Source: Oscillospiraceae bacterium | GTDB taxonomy: Bacteria > Bacillota > Clostridia > Oscillospirales > Ruminococcaceae | DNA: 64,000 nucleotides | Direction: 5' to 3' | NCBI GenBank assembly: GCA_014799385.1 | Contig: JAAVIC010000013.1 | Location: forward strand, 99,282-163,281 | Part shown: positions 35,834-45,424 of the stretch, in pieces | Numbering within the stretch: position 1 is the first letter of the stretch | Layout of the letters: the number at the start of each line of letters is the position of its first letter | Translations under genes and position numbers: made by a program | The notes under the pieces: generated by a model | The model's database searches: none | The model's input: only the letters and a program-made list of their open reading frames with translations | What the model was told of the DNA's origin: nothing

Positions 35834-36671
35834 AGGCAGCTTTAGCGACCTGTTTATGGACAACAGCCTTTCCGATGAGGAGAGTTTAACCACATTGCGT
35901 TTGTCCGAGATCGAACCCAATAAGAATCAGCCGCGAAAGAGCTTTGACAGTGACGCGCTGAAACAGCTTGCGGATTCGATTGTCGAACACGGAGTGATTC
36001 AGCCGCTGCTCGTGCGGTCACTGCCGAGCGGAAATTATGTGATCATTGCCGGGGAGCGCCGTTGGAGAGCCTCAAAAATGGCGGGATTGTCCGAGATTCC
36101 CGTGGTGATTCGCGATGATATTACCGATGAACAGGCGGCGCAGATCGCGATGATCGAGAACCTCCAGCGTGAGAATCTCAATCCCATAGAGGAGGCTCTC
36201 GGTTACAAAGAAATTATCGACAAGCACGGATTGACGCAGGATAAGCTCGCGAGGGCGCTCGGAAAAGCGCGTTCGTCAATCGCAAACTCGCTTGGGTTGT
36301 TGACAATGCCGAACGGAGTTCAGGAGCTGCTGCGGCAAGGTTTGCTTTCGGCGGGACACTGCAAGGCATTGAAAAAGGTCAAGGACGATGCTCTGATGAC
36401 TGAGCTTGCGCACAAGGCGGCAAATGGGGAGCTATCCGTGCGGCAGGTGGAGCAAATTGCCAAGCGTGAGTCGGAGAATGCCAAGGTGGCGGAGAAGTCG
36501 CGTGAAATCAAGCCGCGATTGTCTTATTACACCGAGGTTGAGGCAAGCCTTACCGAGCAGTTCGGCACAAAGGTGCGTATTTCCGAAGGAAAGAAAGGCA
36601 ATGTGCTGCAAATCAACTTCAAGGATAAAGAGGAGCTTGAGAATATTCTGGCTCATTTTCAAGAAAACTAG
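35817..36671 (+). CDS. parB: Chromosome partitioning protein ParB (Spo0J)
   Basis: 284 residues. CTPase N-domain with EPNKNQPRKSFD, IIAGERRWRASKMAG and the box MIENLQRENLNPIEEA, then helix-turn-helix TQDKLARALGKARSSIANSLGLL and a C-terminal dimer domain. It loads on parS (three sites within 6 kb). ATG with a GAAATGGAGAAG box inside parA. Confidence 0.96.
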   Translation: MARKTEGSFSDLFMDNSLSDEESLTTLRLSEIEPNKNQPRKSFDSDALKQLADSIVEHGVIQPLLVRSLPSGNYVIIAGERRWRASKMAGLSEIPVVIRDDITDEQAAQIAMIENLQRENLNPIEEALGYKEIIDKHGLTQDKLARALGKARSSIANSLGLLTMPNGVQELLRQGLLSAGHCKALKKVKDDALMTELAHKAANGELSVRQVEQIAKRESENAKVAEKSREIKPRLSYYTEVEASLTEQFGTKVRISEGKKGNVLQINFKDKEELENILAHFQEN

Positions 36672-36682
36672 AGTACGAGTAC

Positions 36683-36796
36683 CGGGGGGCGCTGCCCCCC
36701 AGACCCCCCGCCAAAGGGGCTAGCCCCTTTGGAATCCCGATTCCCATTACAGTTTGATTATGATTTATGAGTTGTCGCTGTAAGGTTATAAGTGGA
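36683..36796 (+). repeat. GC-rich dispersed repeat, copy 3
   Basis: GGGGGGC/GCCCCCC hairpin, CCCCCCGCCAAAGGGGC and complement, GGAATCCCGATTCCCA, TTTGATTATGATT, then AGTTGTCGCTGTAAGGTTAT. It is nearly collinear with copies at 3062 and 21521. It fills the parB-serS gap. Confidence 0.75.
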
Positions 36797-36865
36797 TTTT
36801 GGTTTTTTACAGATTAACAGCTCCATCAATGGAGCTAAAATTAATGATTAATGAGGTAACTTGAA

Positions 36866-38149
36866 ATGATTGACATTAAGTTTTTACGGGAGAATCCCGA
36901 TGTTGTTAAAGAGAACATCAAGAAGAAGTTCCAGGACAAAAAGCTGCCGCTCGTTGATGAAGTCATCGAGCTGGACGCGGAGTACCGCAAGATAATTCAG
37001 CGCGCCGAAACGCTGAGAGCAGACAGAAACCGTATTTCCAAGGAAATAGGCGGTTTTATGGCAAAGGGTATGAAGGACGAGGCTGAAAAGGCTAAGGCTC
37101 AGGTTGCGGCTTTCTCTAAGGAGCAGGAGGAGTTGGAGGCTAAAGAGGCAGAATACTCCGAGAAAATCACCAAGATTATGATGACGATTCCGAACATCAT
37201 TGATCCGTCTGTTCCGATTGGAAAGGACGATACCGAGAACGTGGAAATCAAGCGTTACGGTGAGCCGGTTGTGCCGGATTTCGAGATTCCGTATCACAGC
37301 GAGATTATGGAGAAATTTAACGGTATTGATTTGGATTCCGCGCGTAAGGTTGCGGGCAACGGGTTCTATTATCTGATGGGCGACATTGCGCGTCTGCATT
37401 CGGCAGTGATTTCCTACGCGCGCGACTTTATGATTGACAGGGGATTTACTTACTGCGTTCCGCCGTTTATGATTCGCTCTAATGTTGTTACGGGTGTTAT
37501 GAGCTTTGAGGAAATGGACGCTATGATGTATAAAATCGAGGGCGAGGATTTGTACCTTATAGGAACCTCCGAGCATTCGATGATTGGAAAATTCATAGAT
37601 ACTATTATAGATGAAGATACACTTCCGAGAACCTTGACGAGCTACTCTCCGTGCTTCCGTAAGGAAAAGGGCGCGCATGGAATCGAGGAACGCGGCGTTT
37701 ACCGTATCCACCAGTTTGAAAAGCAGGAGATGATTGTAGTTTGTCACCCGGACGAATCTAAAATGTGGTTTGAAAAGCTGTGGCAGAATACCGTTGATTT
37801 GTTCCGTTCGATGGATATTCCCGTGCGGACGATTGAGTGCTGTTCGGGCGATTTGGCAGATTTGAAAGTCAAGAGCTATGACGTGGAGGCTTGGTCGCCG
37901 CGTCAAAAGAAGTATTTTGAGGTCGGAAGCTGCTCGAACCTCGGTGACGCTCAGGCTCGCCGTCTGAAAATCCGTGTGAAAGGCAAGGACGGCAAGAAGT
38001 ACTTCGCGCACACGCTGAACAATACTGTTGTTGCGCCGCCGAGAATGCTTATTGCGTTCCTTGAGAATAATCTTCAGGCGGATGGCTCGGTAAGGATTCC
38101 CGAGGTGCTCAGACCCTATATGGGCGGAAAAAGTCAGTTGACAGTATAA
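36866..38149 (+). CDS. serS: Seryl-tRNA synthetase
   Basis: 427 residues. N-terminal coiled-coil tRNA-binding arm (residues about 30-105), then class II catalytic core with motif 2 CFRKEKGAHG...GVYRIHQFEKQE and motif 3 NNTVVAPPRMLIAFLEN. Charges tRNA-Ser. GAGGTAAC ribosome-binding site; terminator at 38159. Confidence 0.96.
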   Translation: MIDIKFLRENPDVVKENIKKKFQDKKLPLVDEVIELDAEYRKIIQRAETLRADRNRISKEIGGFMAKGMKDEAEKAKAQVAAFSKEQEELEAKEAEYSEKITKIMMTIPNIIDPSVPIGKDDTENVEIKRYGEPVVPDFEIPYHSEIMEKFNGIDLDSARKVAGNGFYYLMGDIARLHSAVISYARDFMIDRGFTYCVPPFMIRSNVVTGVMSFEEMDAMMYKIEGEDLYLIGTSEHSMIGKFIDTIIDEDTLPRTLTSYSPCFRKEKGAHGIEERGVYRIHQFEKQEMIVVCHPDESKMWFEKLWQNTVDLFRSMDIPVRTIECCSGDLADLKVKSYDVEAWSPRQKKYFEVGSCSNLGDAQARRLKIRVKGKDGKKYFAHTLNNTVVAPPRMLIAFLENNLQADGSVRIPEVLRPYMGGKSQLTV

Positions 38150-38158
38150 TTTTAACCC

Positions 38159-38192
38159 GATGTTCTCCCCACCGTAAGGTGGGGAGAACATC
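38159..38192 (+). terminator. serS terminator
   Basis: GATGTTCTCCCCACC and complement, 15-bp stem, GTAA loop. Confidence 0.75.
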
Positions 38193-38225
38193 ATAAAATT
38201 AAGACTTATACGCGGAGGATTAAAT

Positions 38226-38927
38226 ATGGCTTTCGTAACTCTTAAGGACGTTTACAAACGCTATCACGTCGGTGAAGTGACTATCAATGCCGCCGATGGA
38301 ATGACATTCGACATTGAAAAGGGCGAGCTTGCGGTAATTGTCGGACCGTCGGGTTCGGGGAAAACCACCGTGCTGAATATGCTGGGCGGAATGGATTCCT
38401 GTGACGAGGGAATAATCTCCGTGGACGGCGCGCGTGTGGACGGTTACACCCGAAAGCAGCTGACGCTGTATCGGAGATTCGACATCGGGTTTATCTTCCA
38501 GTTTTATAATCTTCTGCCGAATCTCACCGCCAAAGAGAACGTGGAAATCGCCGCGCAGACCAAAAAGGACTACATACCCGCTGACGAGATTCTCAAAAAA
38601 GTCGGACTTGGCGAGCGTCTGAACAACTTCCCCGCGCAGCTTTCCGGCGGCGAGCAGCAGCGCGTATCCATTGCCCGCGCGCTCTCCAAAAGACCGAAGC
38701 TGCTTCTATGTGATGAGCCTACCGGCGCGTTGGATTACAACACCGGCAAGATGATACTCAAGCTCTTACAGGATACCTGCCGCAATGACGGAATGACAGT
38801 AATTCTTGTTACGCACAACACCGCAATTACACCAATGGCGGATAGGGTAATCAAAATCAAGAACAGCAAGGCAAGCGAGATAATTCATAATGATAATCCT
38901 ATTCCCGTTGAAAATATCGAGTGGTAA
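38226..38927 (+). CDS. ABC transporter ATPase (MacB/LolD type)
   Basis: 233 residues: Walker [14 protein letters not shown]-loop [15 protein letters not shown], signature [15 protein letters not shown], Walker [13 protein letters not shown]. The DEPTGALD form marks the MacB/LolD/antimicrobial-peptide exporter clade. It pairs with the following FtsX-type permease (17-bp gap). GCGGAGG box. Confidence 0.93.
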   Translation: MAFVTLKDVYKRYHVGEVTINAADGMTFDIEKGELAVIVGPSGSGKTTVLNMLGGMDSCDEGIISVDGARVDGYTRKQLTLYRRFDIGFIFQFYNLLPNLTAKENVEIAAQTKKDYIPADEILKKVGLGERLNNFPAQLSGGEQQRVSIARALSKRPKLLLCDEPTGALDYNTGKMILKLLQDTCRNDGMTVILVTHNTAITPMADRVIKIKNSKASEIIHNDNPIPVENIEW

Positions 38928-38944
38928 GTCGGGGGAGCAATGTT

Positions 38945-41900
38945 ATGAGGGCTGTTAGTAAAAATACGATCCGTGAGATTATCAAAAGCAAAAGCCGATT
39001 TATGTCGATTTTGCTGATTTGCGCGATTGGCGTTGGTTTTTTCAGCGGCGTCCGCGCCACTTGCGGAATTATGAAAACCTCAGCGGACGATTATTATGAT
39101 GATAATAATTTGTTCGATTTGCGTGTGGTTTCAACATTCGGGCTTACGGAAAATGACGCGGCGGCGATTACGGAAATTCCCGATGTGGACGGAGTGTACA
39201 CCTCGAAATATACCGACCTTGCAATGTCGGTCGGCAACGACCAGTATCTGACACGGGTATATTCCAAAGCTCCCGATGAGATAAACACGGTGACTATCAT
39301 CGAGGGGGCTGCTCCCCAAGCGGAAGATGAGTGTATGGTGAGCTACAATATAGTCCACGGCGGAATCAATGTCGGTGATAAGGTCACTATGAGCGACCTT
39401 ACGGACGCGGAGGATTTCCCGCTCGTTCGCCGTGAATACACGGTTACGGGAATCTACAAAACGCCGATGTTTATAGCAATGACGCAGCGCGGAACCACCA
39501 ATGTCGGCGATGGTGTAATTGACGCGTTTATGATCGTCCCGGAGGAGCATTTTACGCAAGAGCCGTTCACCGAGATTTACATAAAATCCGACAAGCTCAA
39601 AGGAGCGGCTTGCTATTCGGACGAATACGAAAATCTGCGTGATGAGATTTCCGATAAACTGGAGTCTTTGGGAAAAGACCGCAGCGCGATTCGTTATGAT
39701 GAGGTTATCGGCGAGGCGGTGCGCGACATCGAACAGGGCGAAAAGGATTTAGAAAAGGCAAAAATCGATGGGCAAAAAGAACTCGATGATGCAAAAGCCG
39801 AGCTTGATGATGCTGCGCAAAAAATCGCGGACGGCGAACGAGAGCTTGATGACGCAAAAAAGGAGCTTGATGACGGAAAAGCCGAACTCGCCGCGAATAC
39901 TCCCGATTTTGACAGTATAAAAGAAGAGCTTGATAATGCAGTATCAGTGATTGAAGAGGGAGAAAAACAGCTTGCCGAGGGGCAGAGCGTTCTCGATGAA
40001 TCAAAGGCGCAGCTTGACGCGGCTCAGGCACAGCTTGATTTGCAGAGGACAGAGCTGGAATCCGCGAAAGCGCAGCTTGCGGGCTTGATACAGATGATGG
40101 GTGAGGACAGCTTGGAGGTTGTCGCGTTAAAGGCACAGATAAACGAGGGTGAACAGCAGTTGACCGCAGCGCAAACTCAGGTTGACGAGGGATTTAATCA
40201 ATACGAGTCGGGAGCGGCTGAAATCGCGGGGAAATCCGAAGAACTGAAACAGGGCAGAGCGGAGTACGAAAAAGGTCTTGCGGATTATAACAAGGGTCTG
40301 GCAGACTATAATGCCGCCGTTAAGAAAATCGAGGACGGCGAAAATCAGTACGAGGAGGGTCTTGCCGAGCTTGCGGACGCGCGTAAAAAGTACGAGGACG
40401 GTCTTGTTGAATACAATGACGGAGTAAACACGTTCAATACCGAAATCGCGGACGCGGAAAAAGAGCTTGCGGACGCGCGGCAGAAAATCGCGGACGCGGG
40501 CAGCGCGGAGTGGTACATATTCAAGCGCGATGATAACGCGGGCTATGCCGAGTACGAATCCAATGCCGAGAGAATCGGAAAGATAGCGGTGGTGTTCCCC
40601 GTGTTTTTCCTGTTGGTGGCGGGATTGGTATGCCTTACCACAATGTCAAGAATGGTGGAGGAGCAGCGCACCCAAATCGGTACGCTGAAAGCGTTGGGTT
40701 ATTCAAGCGGCGCGATTATGAAACACTATATGACTTACGCGGTTTCGGGCGCGGCGGTCGGAGGAATAATAGGCGCAATCGGCGGCTGTTTCCTGTTTCC
40801 GGGGGTTATCGTATATGCGTATTCGATGATGTATGACGTCAAGAAGATACACTTTATGTTCACCCCGGAAAATATGATAGTTTCAATCGGCTCGATGATT
40901 CTGGCGATTGCACTAACGGTATTTTTCAGTTGTCGGAAAGCACTTCGGGAAACTCCCGCCTCGCTTATGCGCCCGAAAGCGCCTAAAGCGGGAAAGCGCG
41001 TGTTTATTGAGAAAATATCGTTTTTCTGGAATCATCTGAATTTCTTTGGAAAGGTAAGCGCACGGAATCTGATTCGCTATAAGCGCAGAATGTTTATGAC
41101 GATTGTCGGAATCGCGGGTTGTACGGCGCTGTCGCTTACGGGATTCGGGCTTAAAGATTCCATAAACGATGTTGTCGCGCTGCAATATAATGAAATCTAC
41201 CGTTACAGCGGATACGCGGCATATGACGAGGACGCAAAGCCCTCGGAGGTGCAGAGTATTTACGACACTCTGCTTGATTATAATAAGGATACCGAATACA
41301 CCCGTGCGAGAATCAAGCAGTACACACTGGAAAACAGTGGAAGGAACGCACTGGTTTATGTGACGGCGGTGGAAAACTCCGAAACGTTTGAGCGGATGAT
41401 CAATTTGCGCGAACGCAAATCGGGTGAGAAGATTTCTTTAAGCTTCGGCGCGGTAATAACCGAGAAAGCTGCAAAGCTGCTGGACGTTAAAGTTGGCGAT
41501 GAGATCACCATAAAGATAAGCGATGGAGTAACCAAAACCGTCAGAATCGGCTGCATTACCGAGCATTATATCAGCCATTATCTGTACTTGCCAGAGAGCG
41601 TTTATACGGAGGTTTTCGGAGAAACTCCCAAGTACAATATGGTGTATTTCGACAACGGAATCTCCCGCGATAAGAATGTGCAGGACGAGTTCACCGCGAA
41701 AATGCTCGCGAATGACAATGTTCTTGCCGTGATTATGAACGCGTCTTCCATAACTTCCATTTCGGAAACGCTTTCCATTATGGATTTGGTAACGGTGGTA
41801 TTGATAGTTTCCGCTATGGCTCTGGCATTTGTGGTTTTGTACAACCTCACGAACGTCAACATTACCGAGCGAATCCGCGAAATTGCCACGCTTAAAGTAT

Positions 41901-42181
41901 TGGGATTCTATGACGCGGAGGTTTCAAGCTACGTTTTTCGTGAAAATATAATCCTGTCGCTGATGGGCGGCGTGGTCGGACTTGGTTTGGGTTACGCGTT
42001 GTGTATGTTCGTGGTCAACACCGCCGAGCTGGATGAAATGATGTTCGGGCGGAGTATTCACGTGCCGTCATATCTGTGGGCATTTCTGGCAACTGCGGCA
42101 TTTTCGATGTTCGTGAATATCATAATGACAAGGGCATTAAAGAGAATCAGTATGGTGGAATCACTGAAATCTGTGGAGTAA
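38945..42181 (+). CDS. Large FtsX/MacB-type ABC permease with coiled-coil insert
   Basis: 1078 residues. One N-terminal helix, an extracytoplasmic MacB-like periplasmic core domain, then about 280 residues of heptad-rich coiled coil (repeats of ELDDAK, AQLD, YEKGLADYNKG), an FtsX block of three helices (about 545-680), a second extracellular domain and a last FtsX block. The layout matches giant Firmicutes permeases thought to act on cell-envelope or lipid substrates by mechanotransmission. ATG at 38945 chosen for GGGGGAG box and helix start. Confidence 0.88.
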   Translation: MRAVSKNTIREIIKSKSRFMSILLICAIGVGFFSGVRATCGIMKTSADDYYDDNNLFDLRVVSTFGLTENDAAAITEIPDVDGVYTSKYTDLAMSVGNDQYLTRVYSKAPDEINTVTIIEGAAPQAEDECMVSYNIVHGGINVGDKVTMSDLTDAEDFPLVRREYTVTGIYKTPMFIAMTQRGTTNVGDGVIDAFMIVPEEHFTQEPFTEIYIKSDKLKGAACYSDEYENLRDEISDKLESLGKDRSAIRYDEVIGEAVRDIEQGEKDLEKAKIDGQKELDDAKAELDDAAQKIADGERELDDAKKELDDGKAELAANTPDFDSIKEELDNAVSVIEEGEKQLAEGQSVLDESKAQLDAAQAQLDLQRTELESAKAQLAGLIQMMGEDSLEVVALKAQINEGEQQLTAAQTQVDEGFNQYESGAAEIAGKSEELKQGRAEYEKGLADYNKGLADYNAAVKKIEDGENQYEEGLAELADARKKYEDGLVEYNDGVNTFNTEIADAEKELADARQKIADAGSAEWYIFKRDDNAGYAEYESNAERIGKIAVVFPVFFLLVAGLVCLTTMSRMVEEQRTQIGTLKALGYSSGAIMKHYMTYAVSGAAVGGIIGAIGGCFLFPGVIVYAYSMMYDVKKIHFMFTPENMIVSIGSMILAIALTVFFSCRKALRETPASLMRPKAPKAGKRVFIEKISFFWNHLNFFGKVSARNLIRYKRRMFMTIVGIAGCTALSLTGFGLKDSINDVVALQYNEIYRYSGYAAYDEDAKPSEVQSIYDTLLDYNKDTEYTRARIKQYTLENSGRNALVYVTAVENSETFERMINLRERKSGEKISLSFGAVITEKAAKLLDVKVGDEITIKISDGVTKTVRIGCITEHYISHYLYLPESVYTEVFGETPKYNMVYFDNGISRDKNVQDEFTAKMLANDNVLAVIMNASSITSISETLSIMDLVTVVLIVSAMALAFVVLYNLTNVNITERIREIATLKVLGFYDAEVSSYVFRENIILSLMGGVVGLGLGYALCMFVVNTAELDEMMFGRSIHVPSYLWAFLATAAFSMFVNIIMTRALKRISMVESLKSVE

Positions 42182-42185
42182 TACG

Positions 42186-43190
42186 ATGGTTGAAGATATT
42201 TTGAAAGTAAATCTGAATGTTGATGAGGAGCTTACAATCAAGCGAAACGTTCTGCGTCCGATGAGCGGCGATTGCGGCAACACGGATGTTGCCGCAGTCG
42301 CAACTGAGGCGCAAACAGGATGTTTGCGCCCAAAAGCGACAGGCGGCGGACGCGCGGTAATCGTTACCGGGATTCACGGCGATGAGCTTGAGGGGCAGTA
42401 CATCTGCTATAACCTCATACGGAAAATTACGGCGAATATGGCAAATCTTACGGGTACGGTGGAGATTTATCCGTCAATAAACCCGTTGGGTATGGAGTCG
42501 GTTTCAAGGGCATTCCCGATGACGGGACTGGATATGAATCGGGTGTTCCCCGGAACACAGGTAGGCTCTATCGCGGAAAATATCGCGCGGGCAGTGGTGG
42601 AGAGCATAAAGGGCGCGGATATTTGCGTGGATATTCACGCAAGCAACATTTTTATCCGCGAGATTCCCCAGGTACGGATACGTCCCGAAAACAGCGACCG
42701 CCTTATGCGTTACGCGAAGATGCTTAACACCGATATGGTGTGGGTGCATGAATCGGGCGCGGTGGGCAGCGGTTCGCTTGCCGAGTCGCTGATTGCCGAG
42801 GACGTTCCGACATTGGTGGTGGAAATGGGAGTAGGTCAGCGGATAGACCGTGAGTATTGCGACCAACTCCTCCACGGAATTTTCAATTTGTTGAATCACC
42901 TCGGAATATGGGCTGAGGAGGAACACGGGATCTCCCACCCGATGGTTTCCTCGGACGGCTCGGTAAATGTGATTCATTCCAGCGGCAGCGGAATCTTTAT
43001 TCCGTGCGTGGAGCATAATATGTGGCTTGCCAAGGGCACGCTTATCGGCGAAATCGTAACTCCCATAACCGGTACGGTGGAGCAGGAAATCACCGCGCCG
43101 GTTGACGGAGTGATTTTCTCGCTGCGGGAGTATCCGATAGTTTATGAGGGAAGCGTGATTGCGAGAATGCTTTCGATGAATCAGTCTTGA
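42186..43190 (+). CDS. Zinc-dependent deacylase, aspartoacylase/succinylglutamate desuccinylase family
   Basis: 334 residues. Zinc ligands in TGIHGDELEG and a VDIHAS motif, catalytic VVEMG; the C-terminal region (about 240-330) has a lipoyl-like IGEIVTPITGTVEQEITAPVDG beta segment found in this family. Substrate unknown. It follows the permease by 4 bp, suggesting a shared operon. Residues about 28-52 are encoded by a two-hairpin palindrome (separate entry) that other members would not be expected to have. Confidence 0.88.
   Translation: MVEDILKVNLNVDEELTIKRNVLRPMSGDCGNTDVAAVATEAQTGCLRPKATGGGRAVIVTGIHGDELEGQYICYNLIRKITANMANLTGTVEIYPSINPLGMESVSRAFPMTGLDMNRVFPGTQVGSIAENIARAVVESIKGADICVDIHASNIFIREIPQVRIRPENSDRLMRYAKMLNTDMVWVHESGAVGSGSLAESLIAEDVPTLVVEMGVGQRIDREYCDQLLHGIFNLLNHLGIWAEEEHGISHPMVSSDGSVNVIHSSGSGIFIPCVEHNMWLAKGTLIGEIVTPITGTVEQEITAPVDGVIFSLREYPIVYEGSVIARMLSMNQS
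42268..42340. repeat. Two-hairpin palindromic insert inside a coding sequence
   Basis: Hairpin 1: GCGATTGCGGCAACA, loop CGGA, then the complement (42268-42301, with one T-G wobble). Hairpin 2: GGCGCAAACA GGA TGTTTGCGCC (42308-42330), closed by GTCGC (42297-42301) and GCGAC (42336-42340). It lies in frame between the first beta-strands and the zinc motif of the deacylase and encodes a Cys/Thr/Ala-rich loop. Confidence 0.7.
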
Positions 43191-43215
43191 CAAATTTATC
43201 GGATTATTGTATAAT
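43187..43215 (+). promoter_or_regulatory. Promoter of the DtxR-like regulator
   Basis: TTGACA 43187-43192 (overlapping the deacylase stop), 17 bp, TATAAT 43210-43215. Two TAATCCCG repeats (43222 and 43254 regions) follow. Confidence 0.75.
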
Positions 43216-43324
43216 ATAGGTAATCCCGGTTAAAAAATCTTTTGGAAAATATGTAATCCCGACATGGTTTTTGCGTTAATATTAAGTGAGGGAGTAATTT
43301 CATATTAACGCTGAGGAAAGCAGT

Positions 43325-43430
43325 GCAAATTGCGAAATCAAGCGATATGACGCACCGAAGGTGAGTCATATCGCTTAGATAGTTCACTTCTCGCCGCAAA
43401 GCGGTGAGAAGTGAACGGTTCGCAATTTGC
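43325..43430 (+). repeat. Three-way-junction hairpin cassette, copy C
   Basis: Outer stem GCAAATTGCGAA (43325-43336) pairs perfectly with TTCGCAATTTGC (43419-43430). Inner 1: AAGCGATATGAC..GTCATATCGCTT with a GAA loop. Inner 2: GTTCACTTCTCGCCGC AAA and complement. It ends 18 bp before the start codon of the next gene. Confidence 0.75.
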
Positions 43431-43448
43431 CATTTGAATGAGGTTTTT

Positions 43449-43832
43449 ATGAAAAACAGAATTGAAGAGAGCAAGGAAGACTATCTGGAAACCATACTGA
43501 TTTTGCAGAATCGCAACGGTTCGGTTCGCGCAATAGATATTGCGGCGGAATTGGATTTTTCCAAGCCCTCTGTCAGCGTGGCAATGAAAAAGCTCCGTCA
43601 GGACGAATGTATTTCCGTGGACGGAAACGGTCTTATTACGCTCACCGAACGCGGCAGAAAACTCGCGGAGTTGGTTTATAACCGCCATCTGCTGTTTTCC
43701 GAGTGGCTGATTTCTTTGGGTGTTGACAAAGAAACCGCCACACAGGACGCGTGCCGTATCGAACACGTTATCAGCACCGAGAGCTTTGCCGCCATACGGA
43801 AATACGTTGAAAAGCACGGCTATGGGCTATAA
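43449..43832 (+). CDS. DtxR/MntR-family metal-responsive regulator
   Basis: 127 residues. A winged helix-turn-helix (ESKEDYLETILILQ, IAAELDFSKPSVSVAMKKL) precedes the dimerisation/metal domain (HLLFSEWLISLGVDKETATQDACRIEHVIS). It lacks the SH3-like third domain, as MntR does. Likely senses Mn2+ or Fe2+. ATG chosen for the ATGAGG box; the leader is a hairpin cassette. Confidence 0.88.
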   Translation: MKNRIEESKEDYLETILILQNRNGSVRAIDIAAELDFSKPSVSVAMKKLRQDECISVDGNGLITLTERGRKLAELVYNRHLLFSEWLISLGVDKETATQDACRIEHVISTESFAAIRKYVEKHGYGL

Positions 43833-43849
43833 TTTATGGAGGGATTAAC

Positions 43850-45238
43850 ATGAAAAAACGTATTTTGACTTCCGCGATGGCAATGATTATCACACTGTTG
43901 GCAGGTTGTTCCAACGCAAATCCGGGCAGTGAAAATCCCGGAACATCGGATTCAAGCACAACATCACAGCAAACCTCAAGCGGGGTTACAAGCAGCTCCG
44001 AGAATGAATCGTCAAGCGATTCGGAGAGCAGCACCGATAATACAAGCACAGCCTCAAATCCCACGGAATCAGATGTAGGAGTTACGCAAACAATGATGGG
44101 TTCTATCAAACTTACGAGTGACAATGTTGTAAATTCCGCGCGGCTGTTTGACGCTATGAGCAAGGATAAGGACAACAGTATGTTCAGTCCGCTGTCGCTG
44201 AATATGGTTCTCGGGATGCTGGAGAGCGGCGCGGGCGGAAGCACTAAATCGGCAATTCAGCAGTATCTGCAAAAGAATAATTACGCGGATTTCGCAGAGG
44301 ATTATATGGCTCACGTCCGCGATGACCTCAACCGCGAGGAAGGTTGGTTCTTTGACAAGTACAAGGACGTTTTCGAGATCGCGAACTCCTTGTGGGCGGG
44401 CAAGGCTTTTCCGATAAGCGCGGATTACAACAAAACCGTTTCCGATAAGTTCGGAGCGGAGGTTCAAAATGTCGATTTCGGCAATGCGAAAAACGCGGCG
44501 AAATCCATCAATAAATGGACGAGTGACAAGACCCATAAAATGATTCCCGAAATCGTCAAGGAAGAGCAGCTCAATGCCGATACGGCGGCGGTGTTGGTGA
44601 ATACCGTGTATTTTGAGTCGGGCTGGGTGGACGAATGGTCAATCAACGAGGATAACAAGCAGAGTTTCACACTGCTTGACGGCAGTGCGAAAGAAATTCC
44701 GCTGATGTTCAACGGCGGCGATGTTTATTACGAGAACGACAAGGCAACGGCGTTCGGGTGCTATTACAAAAACGGAATGCAGTTTATAGGAATACTTCCG
44801 AAAGAGAGCGGCGAGTTTTCGTTGGAGGGTCTGGATATTCCATCGCTGTTGGCGAGCGCGAACAGCAAGGATTACAATGTAGGGGCGAAAATGCCCAGGC
44901 TGAATTTCGAGAGCGATTTTCCGCTTGCCGAAGCGCTGAAGGCGGCGGGTCTTGAGGTTATGTTCGACCCCAACTCAGCGGATTTCACAAAAATGCAGGG
45001 GATAGACGGCGATGATGTTCGTCTGTTCTATGTGTCGGATATATTCCAGAAAACCAAGCTGGAGCTTGACGAATACGGCACTAAAGCCGCAGCCGTTACG
45101 GCGGCGATTGTAGCCGGAAACGCAATGCCCGAACCGAAAGAAATTCGCAGGGTCACGCTTGACCGCCCGTTTGCGTTCCTGATTTATGATGAGCAGCAAG
45201 GGCAGATCGCGTTTATGGGTAAAGTGACTAATCCGTAA
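43850..45238 (+). CDS. Serpin-family lipoprotein (serine protease inhibitor)
   Basis: 462 residues. Signal peptide with lipobox LLAGC (Cys about 20), an S/T/E-rich tether of about 55 residues, then a full serpin fold (NSMFSPLSLNMVLGML; LVNTVYFESGWVDEW; DRPFAFLIYDE). The reactive-loop hinge EYGTKAAAVTAAIVAGNAM is intact with small residues at P12-P9, so it should be inhibitory; the scissile bond falls about N-A-M, suggesting an elastase/subtilisin-like target (inferred). Surface-anchored serpins occur in gut and cellulolytic Clostridia. Confidence 0.92.
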   Translation: MKKRILTSAMAMIITLLAGCSNANPGSENPGTSDSSTTSQQTSSGVTSSSENESSSDSESSTDNTSTASNPTESDVGVTQTMMGSIKLTSDNVVNSARLFDAMSKDKDNSMFSPLSLNMVLGMLESGAGGSTKSAIQQYLQKNNYADFAEDYMAHVRDDLNREEGWFFDKYKDVFEIANSLWAGKAFPISADYNKTVSDKFGAEVQNVDFGNAKNAAKSINKWTSDKTHKMIPEIVKEEQLNADTAAVLVNTVYFESGWVDEWSINEDNKQSFTLLDGSAKEIPLMFNGGDVYYENDKATAFGCYYKNGMQFIGILPKESGEFSLEGLDIPSLLASANSKDYNVGAKMPRLNFESDFPLAEALKAAGLEVMFDPNSADFTKMQGIDGDDVRLFYVSDIFQKTKLELDEYGTKAAAVTAAIVAGNAMPEPKEIRRVTLDRPFAFLIYDEQQGQIAFMGKVTNP

Positions 45239-45297
45239 TTCTATATAAACTTGCGGTTTTGAGCGTTATAATTCCAAAGGACGTTTGGGAGACGCAC

Positions 45298-45401
45298 GCA
45301 AATTTCGCAAGTGAGCGTTGCATTGCACGCGAAGCGTGCGATGTAACGCTCAGCTAGTCCACATTGCCGCAAAGCGGTAATGTGGACGGTGCGGAATTTG
45401 C
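45298..45401 (+). repeat. Three-way-junction hairpin cassette, copy D
   Basis: Outer stem GCAAATTTCGCA pairs with TGCGGAATTTGC. Inner 1: TGAGCGTT..AACGCTCA with GCACGC GAA GCGTGC at its tip. Inner 2: GTCCACATTGCCGC AAA and complement. It ends 24 bp before the next start, followed by AATAAGGAG. The 5' flank GCGTTATAATTCCAA matches that of copy A. Confidence 0.75.
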
Positions 45402-45424
45402 AAATTCAAATAAGGAGTGGTAGA

